Assembly: GCA_001871075.1 (NCBI GenBank)
Contig: MNUP01000103.1
Location: 1 to 5,184, forward strand
Source: Candidatus Desantisbacteria bacterium CG1_02_49_89
Lineage (GTDB): Bacteria; Desantisbacteria; UBA1551
Direction of reading: 5' to 3'
Length of the DNA stretch: 5,184 nucleotides
Shown: piece after piece, positions 5,083-5,184 of the stretch
Layout: every line of letters begins with the position of its first letter
How positions within the stretch are numbered: position 1 is the stretch's first letter
The notes under the pieces: generated by a model
Databases searched by the model: none
What the model saw: the letters and a program-made list of their open reading frames with translations, nothing else
Told to the model about the DNA's origin: nothing
Position numbers and translations under genes: made by a program

Positions 5083-5103
5083 TAACTATTTCCTGCCCGC
5101 GCG

Positions 5104-5184
5104 TTATCTTATTAAAACAAACTTGCCTGTTGCAGGCTTGTTCCCGGTGGTGTTGGTGACAACGTAGAAGTACACGCCGCTTGC
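5104..5184 (-). CDS. Exported protein, C-terminal sorting tail only (5' part off window)
   Basis: The last 26 codons read ASGVYFYVVTNTTG, then NKPATGKFVLIR, then TAA at 5104-5106; the rest of the gene lies beyond the right edge. The pattern SGVYFY...(T)GKFVLIR is characteristic of the final strands of FlgD-Ig-like or T9SS type A sorting domains, which close large secreted or surface proteins and end in a lysine- or arginine-containing strand. The body of the protein and its activity cannot be known from here. It is on the same strand as, and upstream of, the PorV-like gene, whose family binds such tails in type IX secretion. That makes the two a likely cargo and carrier pair, though a 249-bp gap with a large inverted repeat and its own candidate promoter lies between them. 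Confidence 0.8.
   Translation of the reverse strand, partial: ASGVYFYVVTNTTGNKPATGKFVLIR

Noticed and set aside
4855-5103. Structured RNA or tRNA in the gap upstream of the PorV-like gene
   Set aside because: The folding potential is explained by the dispersed inverted repeats. No tRNA arms or known riboswitch core could be read.

Overview
The window looks like chromosomal DNA from an uncultured, Gram-negative-type bacterium. It encodes an outer-membrane beta-barrel of the PorV/PorQ family and the end of an exported protein with a type IX-like C-terminal sorting tail, and its gaps are crowded with short repeats. That mix recalls candidate phyla such as Omnitrophota, Elusimicrobiota or Firestonebacteria. 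The lineage is inferred from gene families and repeat style, and it is weakly held.

Layout. Positions 2-1159 (+) hold the 3' part of a TM0106-type RecB-like nuclease gene whose start lies off the window. A convergent gap (1160-1372) follows, made largely of five different tandem-repeat tracts. Four minus-strand genes come next. Read in their own direction from the right edge, they are: the last 26 codons of an exported protein (5104-5184), a PorV/PorQ-family outer-membrane protein (3910-4854), a DegT/DnrJ/EryC1/StrS-type PLP aminotransferase (2569-3711), and a small GH42-like TIM-barrel protein (1373-2380). The three complete minus-strand genes each have a strong AGGAG-type ribosome binding site.

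The gaps between the minus-strand genes are 188-249 bp, too long for a tight operon. Each carries its own inverted-repeat or hairpin element. The largest, at 4904-5082, nests a GTCATTGCGA-type repeat inside an 18-bp perfect inverted repeat. It also appears to supply the -35 box of a candidate promoter for the PorV-like gene.

How the genes may work together. The exported-protein tail and the PorV-like protein form a plausible cargo/shuttle pair, because PorV in type IX secretion binds C-terminal sorting domains. The aminotransferase and the GH42-like protein are both carbohydrate-related, but nothing here proves that they share a pathway. The most unusual features are repeats that run into coding sequence. 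A heptamer tract forms part of the PorV-like signal peptide, where gain or loss of one unit would frameshift the gene. Another heptamer tract supplies the stop codon of the nuclease gene. No RNA gene, CRISPR array, transposase or prophage gene was seen.
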